NCBI GenBank assembly: GCA_947630545.1 | Contig: CANRHX010000008.1 | Span: forward strand, 1 to 60,276 | DNA from: an uncultured Clostridia bacterium | Lineage (GTDB): Bacteria > Bacillota > Clostridia > TANB77 > CAG-508 | DNA length: 60,276 nucleotides | Direction of reading: 5' to 3' | Shown here: one piece after another, positions 7,671 to 17,681 of the stretch | Layout of the letters: each line of letters starts with the position of its first letter | How positions within the stretch are numbered: the first letter of the stretch is position 1 | The notes under the pieces: model-generated | What the model was told of the DNA's origin: nothing | Database searches by the model: none | Seen by the model: only the letters and a program-made list of their open reading frames with translations | Program-made: the position numbers and the translations under genes

Positions 7671-9860
7671 ATGAAAATAATAAAAAGAGATGGAACAATA
7701 GTAGATTTTGATGAAAGTAAAATAAAAGTAGCAATAGGAAAAGCAAATAATGAAGTTAGAGGAAGAGATAAAGCTACTAAGGAACAAATTCAAGAAATTA
7801 TAAATTATATAAAAGAATTAGATAAGAAAAGAATATTAGTAGAAGATATACAAGATATAATTGAAGAAAAATTAATGGAATTCGATAAATATAGATTAGC
7901 TAAAAAATACATTACATATAGATATACAAGAGAATTAGTTAGAAAAGCCAATACTACAGACCAATCAATTAAAGAATTAATTGATGGAGAAAATGAATAT
8001 TGGAATACAGAAAACTCTAATAAAAATGCCAAAGTTGTAACAACACAAAGAGATTATTTAGCAGGAATAACAAGTACAGATATAACAAGAAGATTTTTAT
8101 TAGCTGAAGATATAGTAAAGGCTCATGATGAAGGAATAATACACTTCCATGATGCAGATTACTTTGCACAAAATGCATTACATAATTGTGACTTAATAAA
8201 CTTAGAAGACATGTTGCAAAATGGTACAACTATAAATGGTGTAATGATTGAAAAACCTCATAAATTTTTAACAGCAATGACAATAGCAACACAAATAATT
8301 ACAGCAGTAACATCTAGTCAATATGGAGGAGCAACAGTTACAATGACACATCTAGCTCCATTTGTTAGAGATAGTTATAACAAATATTTGGAAAAATATA
8401 AAAATAGAGGACTTTCAAATGAACAATGTGTAAAATTTGCAAAAGAAGACATAAAGAAAGAAATCCAAGATGGAGTTCAAACATTCCAATATCAAATAAA
8501 TTCAATGACAACAACAAACGGACAATCTCCATTCCTAAGTGTTTGCTTATATCTAGGCGAAACAGAAGAATACAAAGAAGAATTGGCAATGATAATAGAA
8601 GAAATATTAAACCAAAGAATTTTAGGAATGAAAAATGAAAAAGGTGTATATATCACTCCAGCATTTCCAAAGTTACTATATGTATTAGAAGAAGACAATA
8701 TGCATAAAAATAGCAAATATTGGTATTTAACAGAATTAGCTGCCAAATGTACAGCCAAGAGAATGGTTCCAGATTATATATCTGAAAAAGTAATGAAAGA
8801 ATTAAAGAAAAATGAATATGGAGAAGGAGAATGCTATCCATGCATGGGATGTAGATCATTCTTAACACCAGATAGATCAATTAGTCTTGGAAATATTGCT
8901 AAGGCAAATAATTATGTAGAAGGCAAAGGAAAATATTATGGAAGATTCAACCAAGGTGTAGTAACAATAAATTTAGTAGATGTAGCACTATCTTCATCTC
9001 AAGATATGGATAAATTCTGGAAAATATTTGAAGATAGATTAGAACTTTGTCATAGAGCATTGCAAGCAAGACATGAAAGATTAAGTAAAGCTACGTCTGA
9101 TGTAGCACCAATCTTATGGCAAGATGGAGCACTTGCAAGATTAGAAAAAGGAGAATCAATACACGAATTATTACATCATGGATATTCAACAATATCACTT
9201 GGTTATGCAGGTTTATATGAATGCGTAAAATACATGACAGGATACAGTCATACAGACAACGGAGAAGGCAAAGAATTTGGTTTAAAAGTTATGCAAAAAA
9301 TGAATGACAAATGTAAAGAATGGAAAGAAGCAGAAGACATAGATTACAGTGTATATGGAACACCAATTGAATCAACAACATACAAATTTGCAAAATGCTT
9401 AAAGAAAAGATTTGGAACAATAGAAGGAATAACAGACAGAGATTACATTACAAATTCATACCATGTTCCAGTATTTGAAGAAATAGACGCTTTTTCTAAA
9501 TTAAAATTAGAAAGCGAATTCCAAAAATTAAGTCCAGGAGGAGCAATATCTTATATAGAAACACCAAACTTGCAAAATAATTTAGATGTAGTATTACAAA
9601 TGATTGAATTCATATATGATAATATTATGTATGCAGAGTTAAATACAAAGTCAGACTACTGCCAAGAATGTGGATTTGATGGCGAAATATTAATAGATGA
9701 TAATTTAGAATGGTATTGTCCAAACTGTGGTAATAGAAATCATGATACATTAAATGTAGCAAGAAGAACTTGCGGTTATATAGGAAGCAATTTCTGGAAT
9801 AGAGGAAGAACACAAGAAATAAAAGAGCGTGTACTTCATATTGATAACAAAGACGATTAA
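7671..9860 (+). CDS. nrdD: Anaerobic ribonucleoside-triphosphate reductase
   Basis: This class III reductase makes dNTPs without oxygen. The 729 residues start with an ATP-cone (MKIIKRDGTIVDFDESKI, residues 1 to about 90), continue with the ten-stranded barrel (CMGCRSFL near 393), and end with the zinc site CQECGFDG...CPNCG (663-686) and the glycyl-radical segment RRTCGYIGSNFWNRG with the radical Gly near 706. AAAGGGG precedes ATG. Its activase nrdG follows 232 nt later, with a large foldback repeat between them. The presence of only this class fits a strict anaerobe. Confidence 0.96.
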   Translation: MKIIKRDGTIVDFDESKIKVAIGKANNEVRGRDKATKEQIQEIINYIKELDKKRILVEDIQDIIEEKLMEFDKYRLAKKYITYRYTRELVRKANTTDQSIKELIDGENEYWNTENSNKNAKVVTTQRDYLAGITSTDITRRFLLAEDIVKAHDEGIIHFHDADYFAQNALHNCDLINLEDMLQNGTTINGVMIEKPHKFLTAMTIATQIITAVTSSQYGGATVTMTHLAPFVRDSYNKYLEKYKNRGLSNEQCVKFAKEDIKKEIQDGVQTFQYQINSMTTTNGQSPFLSVCLYLGETEEYKEELAMIIEEILNQRILGMKNEKGVYITPAFPKLLYVLEEDNMHKNSKYWYLTELAAKCTAKRMVPDYISEKVMKELKKNEYGEGECYPCMGCRSFLTPDRSISLGNIAKANNYVEGKGKYYGRFNQGVVTINLVDVALSSSQDMDKFWKIFEDRLELCHRALQARHERLSKATSDVAPILWQDGALARLEKGESIHELLHHGYSTISLGYAGLYECVKYMTGYSHTDNGEGKEFGLKVMQKMNDKCKEWKEAEDIDYSVYGTPIESTTYKFAKCLKKRFGTIEGITDRDYITNSYHVPVFEEIDAFSKLKLESEFQKLSPGGAISYIETPNLQNNLDVVLQMIEFIYDNIMYAELNTKSDYCQECGFDGEILIDDNLEWYCPNCGNRNHDTLNVARRTCGYIGSNFWNRGRTQEIKERVLHIDNKDD

Positions 9861-9868
9861 TATATTAA

Positions 9869-10057
9869 TGTGTCAATGGTTCCGGGTTTGCGTGACACAC
9901 ATTATATTAATTTTGAAATACTTGGTGTCGCAACTTCCAAAATAAAAAACTAGTTTGTAAGTTGCTCCAATTCGCACTCGTTGCACTCGTTTGATCGCTT
10001 ACGCGTATTTCAAAATTAATATAATGTGTGTCACGCAAACCCGGAACCATTGACACA
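9869..10057. repeat. Foldback element with perfect 53-bp inverted arms
   Basis: Arms 9869-9921 and 10005-10057 are exact reverse complements and begin TGTGTCAATGGTTCCGGGTT. The 83-nt centre holds a further hairpin (GCAACTT...AAGTTGC). A half repeat (CCCGGAGTCGTTG) follows the right arm. A related element occurs at 17682-17808. It looks like a MITE or palindromic repeat family. Lying inside the nrdDG unit, its RNA would form a very stable hairpin that could separate expression of the two genes. Confidence 0.85.
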
Positions 10058-10092
10058 AAACCCGGAGTCGTTGAAATAAAAAGGAGTAAAAA

Positions 10093-10584
10093 ATGAAATA
10101 TAATAAAATTAGAAAGATGGATATATCAGATGGACCAGGAGTTAGAGTATCAATCTTTATGCAAGGTTGCCATTTTCATTGTAAAAATTGTTTCAATCCT
10201 GAAACATGGGATTTTGAATCAGGTAAAGAATTTACAAATGAAACAATAGAAAGAGTATTAGAATTATGTGGTAATGAAAATATTGTAGGACTTTCAATAT
10301 TAGGTGGAGAACCAATGAATCCAACCAATATAGAGGGAACAACAAAACTTGCTAAAGCTTTTAAAGAAAAATATCCCAATAAAACTCTATGGGCGTGGTC
10401 AGGATATTTATTTGACAAATATGTTAAAGATAAAGAAGTTTCAAAATATTTAGATGTTTTGGTAGAAGGACAATATATAGATGAAAAAAGAAATCCTACC
10501 TTGAAATGGTGTGGTTCTGAAAACCAAAGAGTAATAGATGTACAAGAATCTTTAAAAAAATCAGAAATTGTATTATATAATTAA
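10093..10584 (+). CDS. nrdG: Anaerobic ribonucleotide reductase activating protein
   Basis: NrdG is the radical-SAM enzyme that places the glycyl radical on NrdD. The 163 residues show the N-terminal DGPGVRVSIFMQGC, the cluster motif C-X3-C-X2-C in GCHFHCKNC near residue 26, and GGEPMNP near 76. AAAAGGAGTAAAAA gives the start. Length is typical. It works with nrdD just upstream. Confidence 0.95.
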   Translation: MKYNKIRKMDISDGPGVRVSIFMQGCHFHCKNCFNPETWDFESGKEFTNETIERVLELCGNENIVGLSILGGEPMNPTNIEGTTKLAKAFKEKYPNKTLWAWSGYLFDKYVKDKEVSKYLDVLVEGQYIDEKRNPTLKWCGSENQRVIDVQESLKKSEIVLYN

Positions 10585-10592
10585 AAAAACAC

Positions 10593-10621
10593 TTACATAA
10601 TTCAAAAAAATATGTTATAAT
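10593..10621 (+). promoter_or_regulatory. Putative promoter of the MATE-kinase gene
   Basis: TTACAT (10593-10598), 17 nt, TATAAT (10616-10621). The -10 is perfect and the -35 moderate. Confidence 0.5.
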
Positions 10622-10640
10622 ACAATATATCGAGTTGCGT

Positions 10641-10688
10641 AAAACGCGTAAGTCCAGATTTAATGTTACTTATGCGTTTTTATTTTGC
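10641..10688 (+). terminator. Leader terminator or attenuator before the MATE-kinase gene
   Basis: AAAACGCGTAAGT (10641-10653) pairs with ACTTATGCGTTTT (10668-10680) and is followed by TTATTTT. It lies downstream of the promoter at 10593-10621 and upstream of the start codon, so it could attenuate the transcript. No antiterminator was identified. Confidence 0.5.
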
Positions 10689-10701
10689 ATTAATATAGAA
10701 G

Positions 10702-10739
10702 GGAGGAATTTAGTTAGAAAAGACTAACTAATAAAAATG
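10702..10739 (+). promoter_or_regulatory. Hairpin-bridged ribosome binding site
   Basis: GGAGG (10702-10706) is 30 nt from the ATG at 10737, far too distant. Between them is a perfect 8-bp hairpin, TTAGTTAG (10710-10717), 6-nt loop, CTAACTAA (10724-10731). When folded, 8 unpaired nt remain between GGAGG and AUG, the normal distance. There is an in-frame TAA at 10725-10727, so no earlier start is possible. Confidence 0.6.
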
Positions 10740-12737
10740 GAACAAACAAAAACAGTAAAAAAAGAATTAAACTTAGGAACAGAAAAAATAGGAAAATTAC
10801 TAATAGCATTTACAATACCATGCATAATTAGTATGTTAATTAACTCAGTCTATAATATAGTAGATCAAATATTCATAGGTCAAGGAGTAGGAATTTTAGG
10901 AAATGCAGCAACAAATATAATATTTCCATTAGTAATAATGTGCAATGCAATTGCAGGACTATTTGGAAATGGCTGTGCTGCAGGTCTTAGTTTAAGATTA
11001 GGAGAAGGAAAAAAAGAAGAGGCAAGAAAACAAGTAGGATGTACAATAACAGTTACCATAATAGTATCTATTGTATTTAGTATTATAGCATATATATTTT
11101 TACCTAATCTTATAAACTTTTTTGGATGTACAGAAAATGTATATCCATATGCACAAAGCTATGGAAAAATAATATTGATAGGCGCACCTTTTATGATTAT
11201 TTATACTGCAATTTCTTCAATAATTAGAGCAGATGGTTCACCTAGATATTCTATGGTATGTTTGCTAGTCGGAGCAATTATTAATATAATTTTAGACCCA
11301 ATATTCATATTTGGATTCAATATGGGAGTAGAAGGAGGAGCCATTGCTACAATAATTGGACAAATTGTATCATTTATTATAGCTATTGCTTATATACCTA
11401 AAATAAAAAGTATAGAGTTAAAAAAGAAAGATTTCATACCAAATAAAGCTATTTTAAAAACATTAGGATATGGTGCGTCAAGCTTGATAACTCAAATTAC
11501 TATAGTAGTTTTATTTATTTATATGAATAATATTATGACAAAATTTGGAGCAGAATCAAAATTTGGTGCAGATATACCTTTGTCAGTATATGGAGTTCTA
11601 TCAAAATTTAACAGTTTATATGTGTCAGCGGTACTTGGAATATCTATAGGATCTCAACCAATAATTGGATTTAACTATGGAGCTGGAAATTATACAAGAG
11701 TAAGAACAGTTCTAAAAACAGTATTAAAAATAAACTTTATTATAGGAGCTATATTTAATTTTATTGTTTTATTGTTCCCAACACAAATTATAAGTTTATT
11801 TGGTTCTGCTGATAATGAATTATATTTAGAATTTGCTATAGACTTTTGTAGAATGTTTTTCATGGTATGTGCATTAAATGCATTTGAAATGACAACAAGT
11901 ATTGTAGTTCAATCATTAGGAAATGTAAAAAAAGCTACATTTGTTGCATTTGCAAGACAAATTATATTATTTATACCAATTTCATTTATTTTAGCACAAG
12001 CAATAGGCGTATATGGACCATTATATGGTGGACCTATTGCAGATGTATTATGCTTTATATTAGTAATTTTTGTATTTGGGTCAGAATATAGAAAAATTGG
12101 TAAAAAACAAAAATTTGAAAGCCATACTTTAATTGATGATACAAGTACAAACAATATATTAAAACAAAAAGTAATAATAACAATAAATAGAGAATATGGT
12201 TCTGGTGGAAGATATATAGGAAGAATAATTGCAGATAAACTAGGCATTAAATTTTATGATAAGGAATTAGTTGAAAAGGTTGCATTAGAAGCAGGAATGA
12301 CAGAAGAATACATAGAAGAAAATGAACAAAAAAGAAAATGGGGTTCAAGTTTCAACAGTGAATATAATGAAGACGACAAATTATTTGAAGCAGAAAGCAG
12401 AGTAATTAAGGAAATTGCCAAGAAAGACTCTTGTGTAATTATAGGAAGATGTGCAGATTTTGTATTAAAAGATGAAAAAAACTTATGTAGTATATTTATT
12501 TATAGCGATGACGAAGATAAAGTAAACAGAGCTATAAAATATTATGATTTAGATGAAAAACAAGCATTAAAAGAGATTAACAAAATAAATAAAGAAAGAG
12601 CAAAACATTATAAATATTACACAAATGAAAATTGGAATGATTTAAAAAATTATGATTTTGCATTTAATAGTGATTATTTAGGAGTTGACAAAACAGCAGA
12701 GTTAATATCAGAATTGATTGTAAAAAAATACAATTAA
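10737..12737 (+). CDS. MATE efflux transporter fused to a cytidylate-kinase-like domain
   Basis: Residues 1 to about 455 form a MATE-family multidrug/cation antiporter with about 12 membrane helices (IGKLLIAFTIPCIISMLINS at the start; IIRADGSPRYSM near 160; GISIGSQPIIGFNYGAGN near 305). Residues 478-666 form a soluble domain starting VIITINREYGSGGRYIGRII, the signature of the cytidylate-kinase-like family, with DKELVEKVA and a later VIIGRCADFVL. The frame is continuous, so this is a true fusion. The kinase part would sit on the cytoplasmic side. The substrate of neither part can be told from sequence. Confidence 0.88.
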   Translation: MEQTKTVKKELNLGTEKIGKLLIAFTIPCIISMLINSVYNIVDQIFIGQGVGILGNAATNIIFPLVIMCNAIAGLFGNGCAAGLSLRLGEGKKEEARKQVGCTITVTIIVSIVFSIIAYIFLPNLINFFGCTENVYPYAQSYGKIILIGAPFMIIYTAISSIIRADGSPRYSMVCLLVGAIINIILDPIFIFGFNMGVEGGAIATIIGQIVSFIIAIAYIPKIKSIELKKKDFIPNKAILKTLGYGASSLITQITIVVLFIYMNNIMTKFGAESKFGADIPLSVYGVLSKFNSLYVSAVLGISIGSQPIIGFNYGAGNYTRVRTVLKTVLKINFIIGAIFNFIVLLFPTQIISLFGSADNELYLEFAIDFCRMFFMVCALNAFEMTTSIVVQSLGNVKKATFVAFARQIILFIPISFILAQAIGVYGPLYGGPIADVLCFILVIFVFGSEYRKIGKKQKFESHTLIDDTSTNNILKQKVIITINREYGSGGRYIGRIIADKLGIKFYDKELVEKVALEAGMTEEYIEENEQKRKWGSSFNSEYNEDDKLFEAESRVIKEIAKKDSCVIIGRCADFVLKDEKNLCSIFIYSDDEDKVNRAIKYYDLDEKQALKEINKINKERAKHYKYYTNENWNDLKNYDFAFNSDYLGVDKTAELISELIVKKYN

Positions 12738-12740
12738 CAC

Positions 12741-12769
12741 TTGAAAACTATTAAAAAATGTGATAATAT
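12741..12769 (+). promoter_or_regulatory. Promoter of the pheST T-box transcript
   Basis: TTGAAA (12741-12746), 17 nt, TAATAT (12764-12769), about 60 nt before the T-box stem I. Confidence 0.5.
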
Positions 12770-12824
12770 ATAAAACAATAAAATACAAGCCAATTAAAAA
12801 GCAAAGTATATATATTTACAAAAT

Positions 12825-13030
12825 ATTTACTAGAGAAAGCAACCAAGGCTGGAAGTTGCTAAATACAAATATATAGAAAATTCACTTTTTAGGTCTTATC
12901 CTGAATTAAAGTAGGGAAAAGCGTATAAACTGCGTTAAAGTTAAAAGAGAGGTTAGTTAATAAATACTAATAAAATTAGGTGGTACCACGAAGTCATTTC
13001 GTCCTATATATAGGCGAAATGGCTTTTTTG
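12825..13030 (+). promoter_or_regulatory. T-box leader for phenylalanine
   Basis: This leader senses uncharged tRNA-Phe and lets transcription proceed when charging is low. Seen: stem I start with AGAGA (from about 12834), a GAAAATTCAC specifier-loop segment with TTC at 12881-12883, the T-box core AGGTGGTACCACG at 12978-12990, and a terminator GTCATTTCGTCCTA...TAGGCGAAATGGC plus TTTTTT ending near 13028. The Phe specifier matches the pheST genes that follow. Confidence 0.9.
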
Positions 13031-13101
13031 AATTAAGTTAAAAAATTTGCGTTTTTGGCGTAGTTAAACTTAATAAACTATTAAAGGGAGGAGAAAGAAA
13101 A

Positions 13102-14139
13102 ATGAAAGAACAAATTGAGCAAATAAAAGAAAACTCAATAAAAGAATTAAGCAATGCAAAAGACTTAAAAGAACTAAATGATTTAAAAGTAAAATACTTA
13201 GGGAAAAAAGGTGAATTAACACAAGTATTAAAAACAATGGGGACTTTAAGTACAGAAGAAAGACCAATTATAGGTAGTTTAGTAAACAAAGTTAGAGATG
13301 AATTAAATGAGTTAATTGAAAACAAAGAAAAACAATTAAAACAAATTGAATTAAATCAAAAATTAGAAAAAGAAAAAATAGACGTAACATTACCTGCAAG
13401 TAAAAACAAAAGAGGAAGTAAGCATCCATTAAACAGAGTAATAGAAGAGATAGAAGACTTATTCGTATCAATGGGGTATGATGTAGTAGATGGACCAGAA
13501 TTAGAAACAGACGAATACTGTTTTGAAAGATTAAACTTACCAAAAGGGCATCCTGCAAGAGATATGCAAGACAGTTTTTATATTACAACAGAGTATCTAT
13601 TAAGAACGCAAACATCTGCAGTTCAAGCAAGAGTAATGATGGCAAATAAGGAAAAAACACCAATTAGAGTTATTGTGCCAGGAAAAACATATAGAAGAGA
13701 AGATGATGCAACACATTCACATCAATTTAATCAAGTAGAAGGATTAGTAATAGATGAAAATATTACACTAGCTCATTTAAAAGGTACATTAGAAGTATTT
13801 ATGAGAAAGTTACTTGGAGAAAATACTCAATTAAGATTTAGACCAAGTTATTTTCCATTTACAGAGCCAAGTTATGAAGTTGATGTTTCATGCTTTAAAT
13901 GTGGTGGAAAAGGTTGTAACCTATGCAAACAAACAGGCTGGATAGAACTTTTAGGAGCAGGTATGGTCCATCCAAATGTTTTAAAAATGAATGGATATGA
14001 TCCAGAAAAATATACTGGTTTCGCATTTGGAACAGGATTAGATAGGTTAGCTATGTTTAAGTATGGAATTACAGATATGAGATATTTATATAGAAATGAT
14101 GTAAGATTTTTAACACAATTTGATCAAATGGACACATAG
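13102..14139 (+). CDS. pheS: Phenylalanine-tRNA ligase alpha subunit
   Basis: PheS forms the catalytic part of the alpha2beta2 enzyme that charges tRNA-Phe. The 345 residues have the N-terminal coiled coil (1 to about 90) and class II motifs: [41 protein letters not shown], then motif 2 [16 protein letters not shown] near 195 and motif 3 [13 protein letters not shown] near 310. AAAGGGAGGAG precedes the start. Controlled by the T-box upstream and followed by pheT. Confidence 0.97.
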   Translation: MKEQIEQIKENSIKELSNAKDLKELNDLKVKYLGKKGELTQVLKTMGTLSTEERPIIGSLVNKVRDELNELIENKEKQLKQIELNQKLEKEKIDVTLPASKNKRGSKHPLNRVIEEIEDLFVSMGYDVVDGPELETDEYCFERLNLPKGHPARDMQDSFYITTEYLLRTQTSAVQARVMMANKEKTPIRVIVPGKTYRREDDATHSHQFNQVEGLVIDENITLAHLKGTLEVFMRKLLGENTQLRFRPSYFPFTEPSYEVDVSCFKCGGKGCNLCKQTGWIELLGAGMVHPNVLKMNGYDPEKYTGFAFGTGLDRLAMFKYGITDMRYLYRNDVRFLTQFDQMDT

Positions 14140-14193
14140 AAAAGGACAATAAAAAGATAAATAATTTCGTAAATTTTAGAAAGGAAGAGAAAA

Positions 14194-16569
14194 ATGAAAT
14201 TAAGTTTAAATTTTGTAAAAGACTATATAGATTTAGATGAAAATCTAACAGTAGAACAAATAGCAGAAGACATGACAAACCACAGCTCTGAATATGATGA
14301 AGCAGGGAAATTAATAAATGCTACAAATCTAACAATAGGATTAGTAGAAGAATGTGAAATGCACCCAGATTCTGACCATTTACATATATGCAAAGTAAAT
14401 GTAGGAACAGAAGTACTAAATATAGTATGTGGTGCACCAAATGTAAGAAAAGGTTTAAAAGTAATAGTAGCACTTCCTGGTGCAAAATTGCCAGGAGGAA
14501 TAATTAAAAAAAGTACAATTAGAGGTCAAGAATCAAATGGAATGTTATGTTCAATGTTAGAACTTGGGTTAGAAAGCAAATATGTAGATGAAATTGACAA
14601 AACAGGAATACATGAATTACCTCAAGATGCACCAATAGGGGAAGACCCAATAAAATATATGGAATTAGATGATGAAGTAATAGACTTTGAACTAACAGCA
14701 AACAGGGGAGATTTATTAAGCGTTTTAGGTATGGCTTATGAGTTAGGAGCAATTTATGATAAAAAAGTGAAAAGTATAGACTTATCACATAAAGAAAATA
14801 ATGAGAATATAAATGATAGCTTTAAAGTAAAAGTAAATACAGAAAACTGCTCAATATTTACAGCAAAAAAAGTAAAGAATGTTACAATAAAAGAAAGTCC
14901 AAATTTTATAAAATCAAGATTAATAGCATCAGGAATAAGACCAATAAACAATGTAGTAGATATAAGTAACTATGTAATGTTAGAAACAGGTCAACCACTA
15001 CATTTTTATGATGCAGACAAATTAAATGATGTAATAGAAGTTAGAATGGCTGAAAATGGAGAAAAGCTAACAACTTTAGACGGAATTGAAAGAACATTAC
15101 ATGATGGAAATATAGTAATTTCAGATGGGAAAAAAGCAATAGGCTTAGCAGGAGTTATGGGAGGATTAGACACAGAAATTACAGAAAATACTAAAAACAT
15201 TATAATAGAATCAGCTATATTTAATAGTGTAAAAGTAAGAAAAACATCAAACGAATTAATAAGAAGTGAAGCAAGTAACAGATTTGAAAAAGGTCTAGAT
15301 CCAAACAGAACATATATGGCTCAAGACAGAGCTTGCCATTTATTAGAAAAATATGCAGATGCAGAAATAGTAGGTGGAACAGCTAAATATGATACAACAT
15401 CATTAGAGGACACAAAAATAGAAGTAAAATTTGAAGAAATAAACAGAGTATTAGGTCAAAACATTCCAGAGAAAGAAATATTAAATATCTTTAGAAGGCT
15501 AGGATTTACATATGAAATAACATCAAATGGTGCAATTGTTTCAGTTCCAAAAAGAAGAATAGACATCAGTATAAAAGAAGATTTAAATGAAGAAATAGGA
15601 AGAATTTATGGAGTAAATAACATAGATGGAATCTTGCCAGCACTTCCTATGAGAAAAGGATCATATGACAAAACAACAAGAGAAATAAGAAACAAAATGA
15701 TAGGATTAGGACTAAATGAAACATTATCATATATATTGGTTGCTGAAAATGAAGCAAAGCAATTCTGCAAAGATGAAAATGAATCTATAAAATTATTAGA
15801 TCCAATGTCTGAAGATAGAAGTACTTTAAGAAATAGTATGATTCCATCACTTTTAAATATTTACAAATATAATGAATCGAGATATAATAAGGATGTCTCA
15901 ATATTCGAAATAGCAAAAGTATTTAATAAAAAAGAAGAAAATTATAATGAAGAACAACATCTAGCAGTGCTTATGGCTGGAGAATACTATCAAGGAATAG
16001 GAAATAGCAAAAATGTTGATTTCTACATTATAAAAGGAATTGCAGAAGAAATTTTAGATTATTTAGGATATAAAAATAGATACAGTTTTATTGCTGATTC
16101 AAATAAAATTGCAAAAGAATTTCATCCAGGTCAATCAGCTGTAATATCTGTCAATAACGATATTGTAGGAACTATAGGAAAAGTACATCCAGAACTTGCA
16201 AAAAATGTATATGTTTTAGAAATAAACTTAGATAAATTATTAGCTAAAAAAGTTGGAAAGATGAAATTTAAAGAAATTTCAAAATTTCCATCTGTAAATA
16301 AAGATATAAGTTTAGTTGTAGATAAAAATATTGAATCACAAGAATTAACAAAACAAATAAAAAAATATGCAGGTTCAAAATTAAGCGATATCAAAATATT
16401 TGATGTATATACTGGAGCTGGAATTGCAGAAGATAAAAAAAGTATATCATTTAATTTAGTATTCAGTGACAAAGATAAAACTTTGAATGATGAAGAAATT
16501 AATGAAATAATGCAAAAGATAATCGAAGGAGTAGAAAAGAGTTCAGGAGCAGAAATAAGAAAAGGATAG
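14194..16569 (+). CDS. pheT: Phenylalanine-tRNA ligase beta subunit
   Basis: Full-length (791 residues) PheT. Order: N-terminal B1 domain (MKLSLNFVKDYIDL), tRNA-binding/OB domain (GLVEECEMHPDSDHLHICKV, CGAPNVRKG), B3/B4 with FELTANRGDLLSVLGMAYE, B5 and the inactive synthetase-like core, and the C-terminal anticodon-binding domain (FPSVNKDISLVVDKNI). GGAAGAGAAAA precedes ATG. Shares the T-box-controlled transcript with pheS. Confidence 0.97.
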   Translation: MKLSLNFVKDYIDLDENLTVEQIAEDMTNHSSEYDEAGKLINATNLTIGLVEECEMHPDSDHLHICKVNVGTEVLNIVCGAPNVRKGLKVIVALPGAKLPGGIIKKSTIRGQESNGMLCSMLELGLESKYVDEIDKTGIHELPQDAPIGEDPIKYMELDDEVIDFELTANRGDLLSVLGMAYELGAIYDKKVKSIDLSHKENNENINDSFKVKVNTENCSIFTAKKVKNVTIKESPNFIKSRLIASGIRPINNVVDISNYVMLETGQPLHFYDADKLNDVIEVRMAENGEKLTTLDGIERTLHDGNIVISDGKKAIGLAGVMGGLDTEITENTKNIIIESAIFNSVKVRKTSNELIRSEASNRFEKGLDPNRTYMAQDRACHLLEKYADAEIVGGTAKYDTTSLEDTKIEVKFEEINRVLGQNIPEKEILNIFRRLGFTYEITSNGAIVSVPKRRIDISIKEDLNEEIGRIYGVNNIDGILPALPMRKGSYDKTTREIRNKMIGLGLNETLSYILVAENEAKQFCKDENESIKLLDPMSEDRSTLRNSMIPSLLNIYKYNESRYNKDVSIFEIAKVFNKKEENYNEEQHLAVLMAGEYYQGIGNSKNVDFYIIKGIAEEILDYLGYKNRYSFIADSNKIAKEFHPGQSAVISVNNDIVGTIGKVHPELAKNVYVLEINLDKLLAKKVGKMKFKEISKFPSVNKDISLVVDKNIESQELTKQIKKYAGSKLSDIKIFDVYTGAGIAEDKKSISFNLVFSDKDKTLNDEEINEIMQKIIEGVEKSSGAEIRKG

Positions 16570-16584
16570 TTGGAGAAAATAAAA

Positions 16585-17679
16585 ATGGGGAAAGAAGAAA
16601 AGAAAATAGCTAAACAAAAGAAAAAAGAAGATAAAAGAAAAGCTGCTGAAGAAGATAGTCTTAGATTGAAAAAAAATAGGATTGTTTTAAAACTGGACAA
16701 AATAGAAAATTCAATAGATGATGTAATAGAATACATTGATAAAAACGAAATATATATTGAATCCGAGCAAAAAAGCAAAATAAATACAATTTCTGAAGAA
16801 TTACAACAAGTAAAAGGAAGTCTTGAAAAAGTAGAGGAAAATGTAGAAAATGCAAATAAGTTAGTAAAAAAAGGATGGAATATATTTGGAATTACAATAC
16901 CTCAAATATTTGCATACTTCATAATCTACAGTATATTTGGTTATGTTGGGGAAACCTTATTTGCCTTTCTAGCAGAAGGAGTAATCGAAAGCAGACAAAG
17001 CTTTTTATATGGCCCATTTTGCGCAATATATGGACTTGGAGCTGTAGTAATGATTGTTGGGCTTCAAAAATTCAAAAAGAAAAACATAACATTAATAATA
17101 GCAGGAATTATCTTAGGTGCAATTACAGAATATACAGTTAGTTTAGTAGGTGAGCTTGTATTTGGCGTTAAATGGTGGGATTATTCAGACATGGCTTTCA
17201 ATTTAAATGGAAGAATTTGTGCAACATATTCAATAGCATGGGGTGCAATAGCTTTAATATTTGTAAAATATGTAAATCCAAAAGTTGATAAGTTTATCAA
17301 TTTAATTCCAATGAGGACTTTAAAAGCAGTGACATCAGTTATAATGATATTTTTGCTATGTGATTGGCTAGTTTCTAGCTTTGCATTAGAAATGTTTTAT
17401 GTTAGACTAGAAGATACCCATAATATAGAATTAAAAATACAGGCACAAGACAATAGCATAGCTAAGCAAATATATAGAAATCCTATAGTTAATTTAATTG
17501 TAAATACTATATGGAATGATAAAATAATGGTAAAAACATTTCCTAATCTTAGAGTAACAACTAAGAGTGGTGCAGTAATTTATGTAAGTAATTTATATAA
17601 AGATATAAAGCCATATTATGTTAAAGTATTTGAACCTGTATTGTTTGATTTAAGAGAAGAACAGATGACTCACAAATAA
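16585..17679 (+). CDS. Putative ABC transporter permease of the CmpB family
   Basis: The 364-residue product starts with a Lys/Glu-rich cytoplasmic coiled coil (residues 1 to about 95). It continues with four to five membrane helices containing the family blocks YSIFGYVGETLF, SFLYGPFCAIYGLGAV and VGELVFGVKWWDYSDMAFNL-NGRI. These are typical of the 'putative ABC-transporter type permease' family (PF06541), whose role is not established. I chose the ATG at 16585 because GGAG lies 9 nt upstream; a TTG at 16570 is in frame. It starts 15 nt after pheT and may be co-transcribed. A foldback repeat follows its stop. Confidence 0.8.
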   Translation: MGKEEKKIAKQKKKEDKRKAAEEDSLRLKKNRIVLKLDKIENSIDDVIEYIDKNEIYIESEQKSKINTISEELQQVKGSLEKVEENVENANKLVKKGWNIFGITIPQIFAYFIIYSIFGYVGETLFAFLAEGVIESRQSFLYGPFCAIYGLGAVVMIVGLQKFKKKNITLIIAGIILGAITEYTVSLVGELVFGVKWWDYSDMAFNLNGRICATYSIAWGAIALIFVKYVNPKVDKFINLIPMRTLKAVTSVIMIFLLCDWLVSSFALEMFYVRLEDTHNIELKIQAQDNSIAKQIYRNPIVNLIVNTIWNDKIMVKTFPNLRVTTKSGAVIYVSNLYKDIKPYYVKVFEPVLFDLREEQMTHK

Positions 17680-17681
17680 AA

